From Actinobacteria bacterium UBA2236 (GTDB lineage Bacteria; Actinomycetota; Actinomycetes; Nanopelagicales; Nanopelagicaceae): 6,148 nt of DNA. Position numbers and translations under genes: made by a program. Positions 6,003 to 6,148 of the stretch are shown in pieces. The notes under the pieces were generated by a model that searched no databases, had not been told where the DNA came from, and saw only the letters and a program-made list of their open reading frames with translations. The stretch is taken from assembly GCA_002347935.1 (NCBI GenBank), contig DDYK01000045.1, forward strand, positions 227 through 6,374. Direction: 5' to 3'. Positions within the stretch are counted from its first letter, which is position 1; every line of letters starts with the position of its first letter.

Positions 6003-6148
6003 GTGTCCATATCTAATTCCAGTCTAAATATCGCCACCCGAGGCTCCGCCATTGCTGCTTTGAGTGAGAGCGAATTTGATATTTTGGTGATTGGCGGCGG
6101 AGTTAATGGCGCGGGAATTGCTCTTGATGCTGCATCACGAGGGCTAAG
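6003..6148 (+). CDS. glpD: glycerol-3-phosphate dehydrogenase, FAD-dependent (N-terminal part, runs off the window)
   Basis: GlpD oxidises glycerol-3-phosphate to dihydroxyacetone phosphate at the membrane and passes electrons to quinone, following GlpK in glycerol catabolism. Only 48 codons are present. They include the FAD-binding Rossmann fingerprint FDILVIGGGVNGAGIALDAA (residues 25-44), with G31, G33 and G36 as the GxGxxG glycines and the ALDAASRGL extension typical of GlpD. I start at GTG 6003, giving MSISNSSLNIATRGSAIAAL before the fingerprint. Actinobacterial GlpD proteins usually have such a leader (an LNxAxRxxAL-like stretch), and this GTG is 7 nt after the -10-like box TATCCT. Alternatives are TTG 6060 (MSESEFDILV) or an ATT at 6051 preceded by GAGG; both leave out the leader. 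An in-frame TAG at 5976-5978 excludes longer forms. The family is clear; the start is fairly likely. Confidence 0.88.
   Translation, partial: MSISNSSLNIATRGSAIAALSESEFDILVIGGGVNGAGIALDAASRGL

Noticed and set aside
5984..6052. 23-residue N-terminal extension of glpK
   Set aside because: It has no GlpK similarity, covers the promoter region and overlaps glpD. The internal ATG at 5981-5983 gives the standard GlpK N-terminus.

Overview
The window looks like a piece of a very compact, streamlined actinobacterial genome. The G+C content is in the low-to-mid 40s % by eye, which is low for the phylum. The GalT carries the N-terminal extension and the 'RRAPGKLKYLAGSE' block typical of actinobacterial GalT. 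The partial GlpD begins with a leader segment of the kind seen in actinobacterial GlpD proteins. Apart from gaps of 6, 21 and 19 bases, every position is protein-coding. Low G+C, extreme compaction and probable leaderless genes would suit the small-genome planktonic Actinobacteria (acI/Nanopelagicales type). That placement is an inference from style, not from a marker gene.

Layout, left to right: (1) the last 34 codons of an unidentified plus-strand gene (1-105); (2) galK (102-1229, minus) and (3) galT (1236-2345, minus), a galT-galK operon read right to left; (4) a 21-bp divergent promoter region (2346-2366); (5) a GH36 alpha-galactosidase gene (2367-4487, plus); (6) glpK, glycerol kinase (4484-5983, minus); (7) a 19-bp divergent promoter region (5984-6002); (8) the first 48 codons of glpD, FAD-dependent glycerol-3-phosphate dehydrogenase (6003-6148, plus). 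I see no RNA gene, mobile element, CRISPR array or hairpin terminator, and no gene-free stretch longer than 21 bases.

The genes form a small carbon-scavenging locus. The cytoplasmic alpha-galactosidase frees galactose, and GalK and GalT move it into the Leloir pathway (galE is not in the window). GlpK and GlpD turn glycerol into glycerol-3-phosphate and dihydroxyacetone phosphate. One attractive but unproven reading is that the joint substrate is an alpha-galactosyl-glycerol compound from algae.

The most notable structure is regulatory. Both divergent gene pairs are separated only by a tiny spacer holding a 7-bp symmetric TANNNTA box, which reads as a -10 element on both strands. At glpK/glpD it is exactly centred, 7 nt from each start codon, so one site could fire two leaderless mRNAs. 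Both convergent pairs end in a shared TTAA, where the two stop codons overlap. A second point of interest is the GalT, which keeps its catalytic His-Pro-His but has lost three of the four residues that bind structural zinc in the E. coli enzyme.
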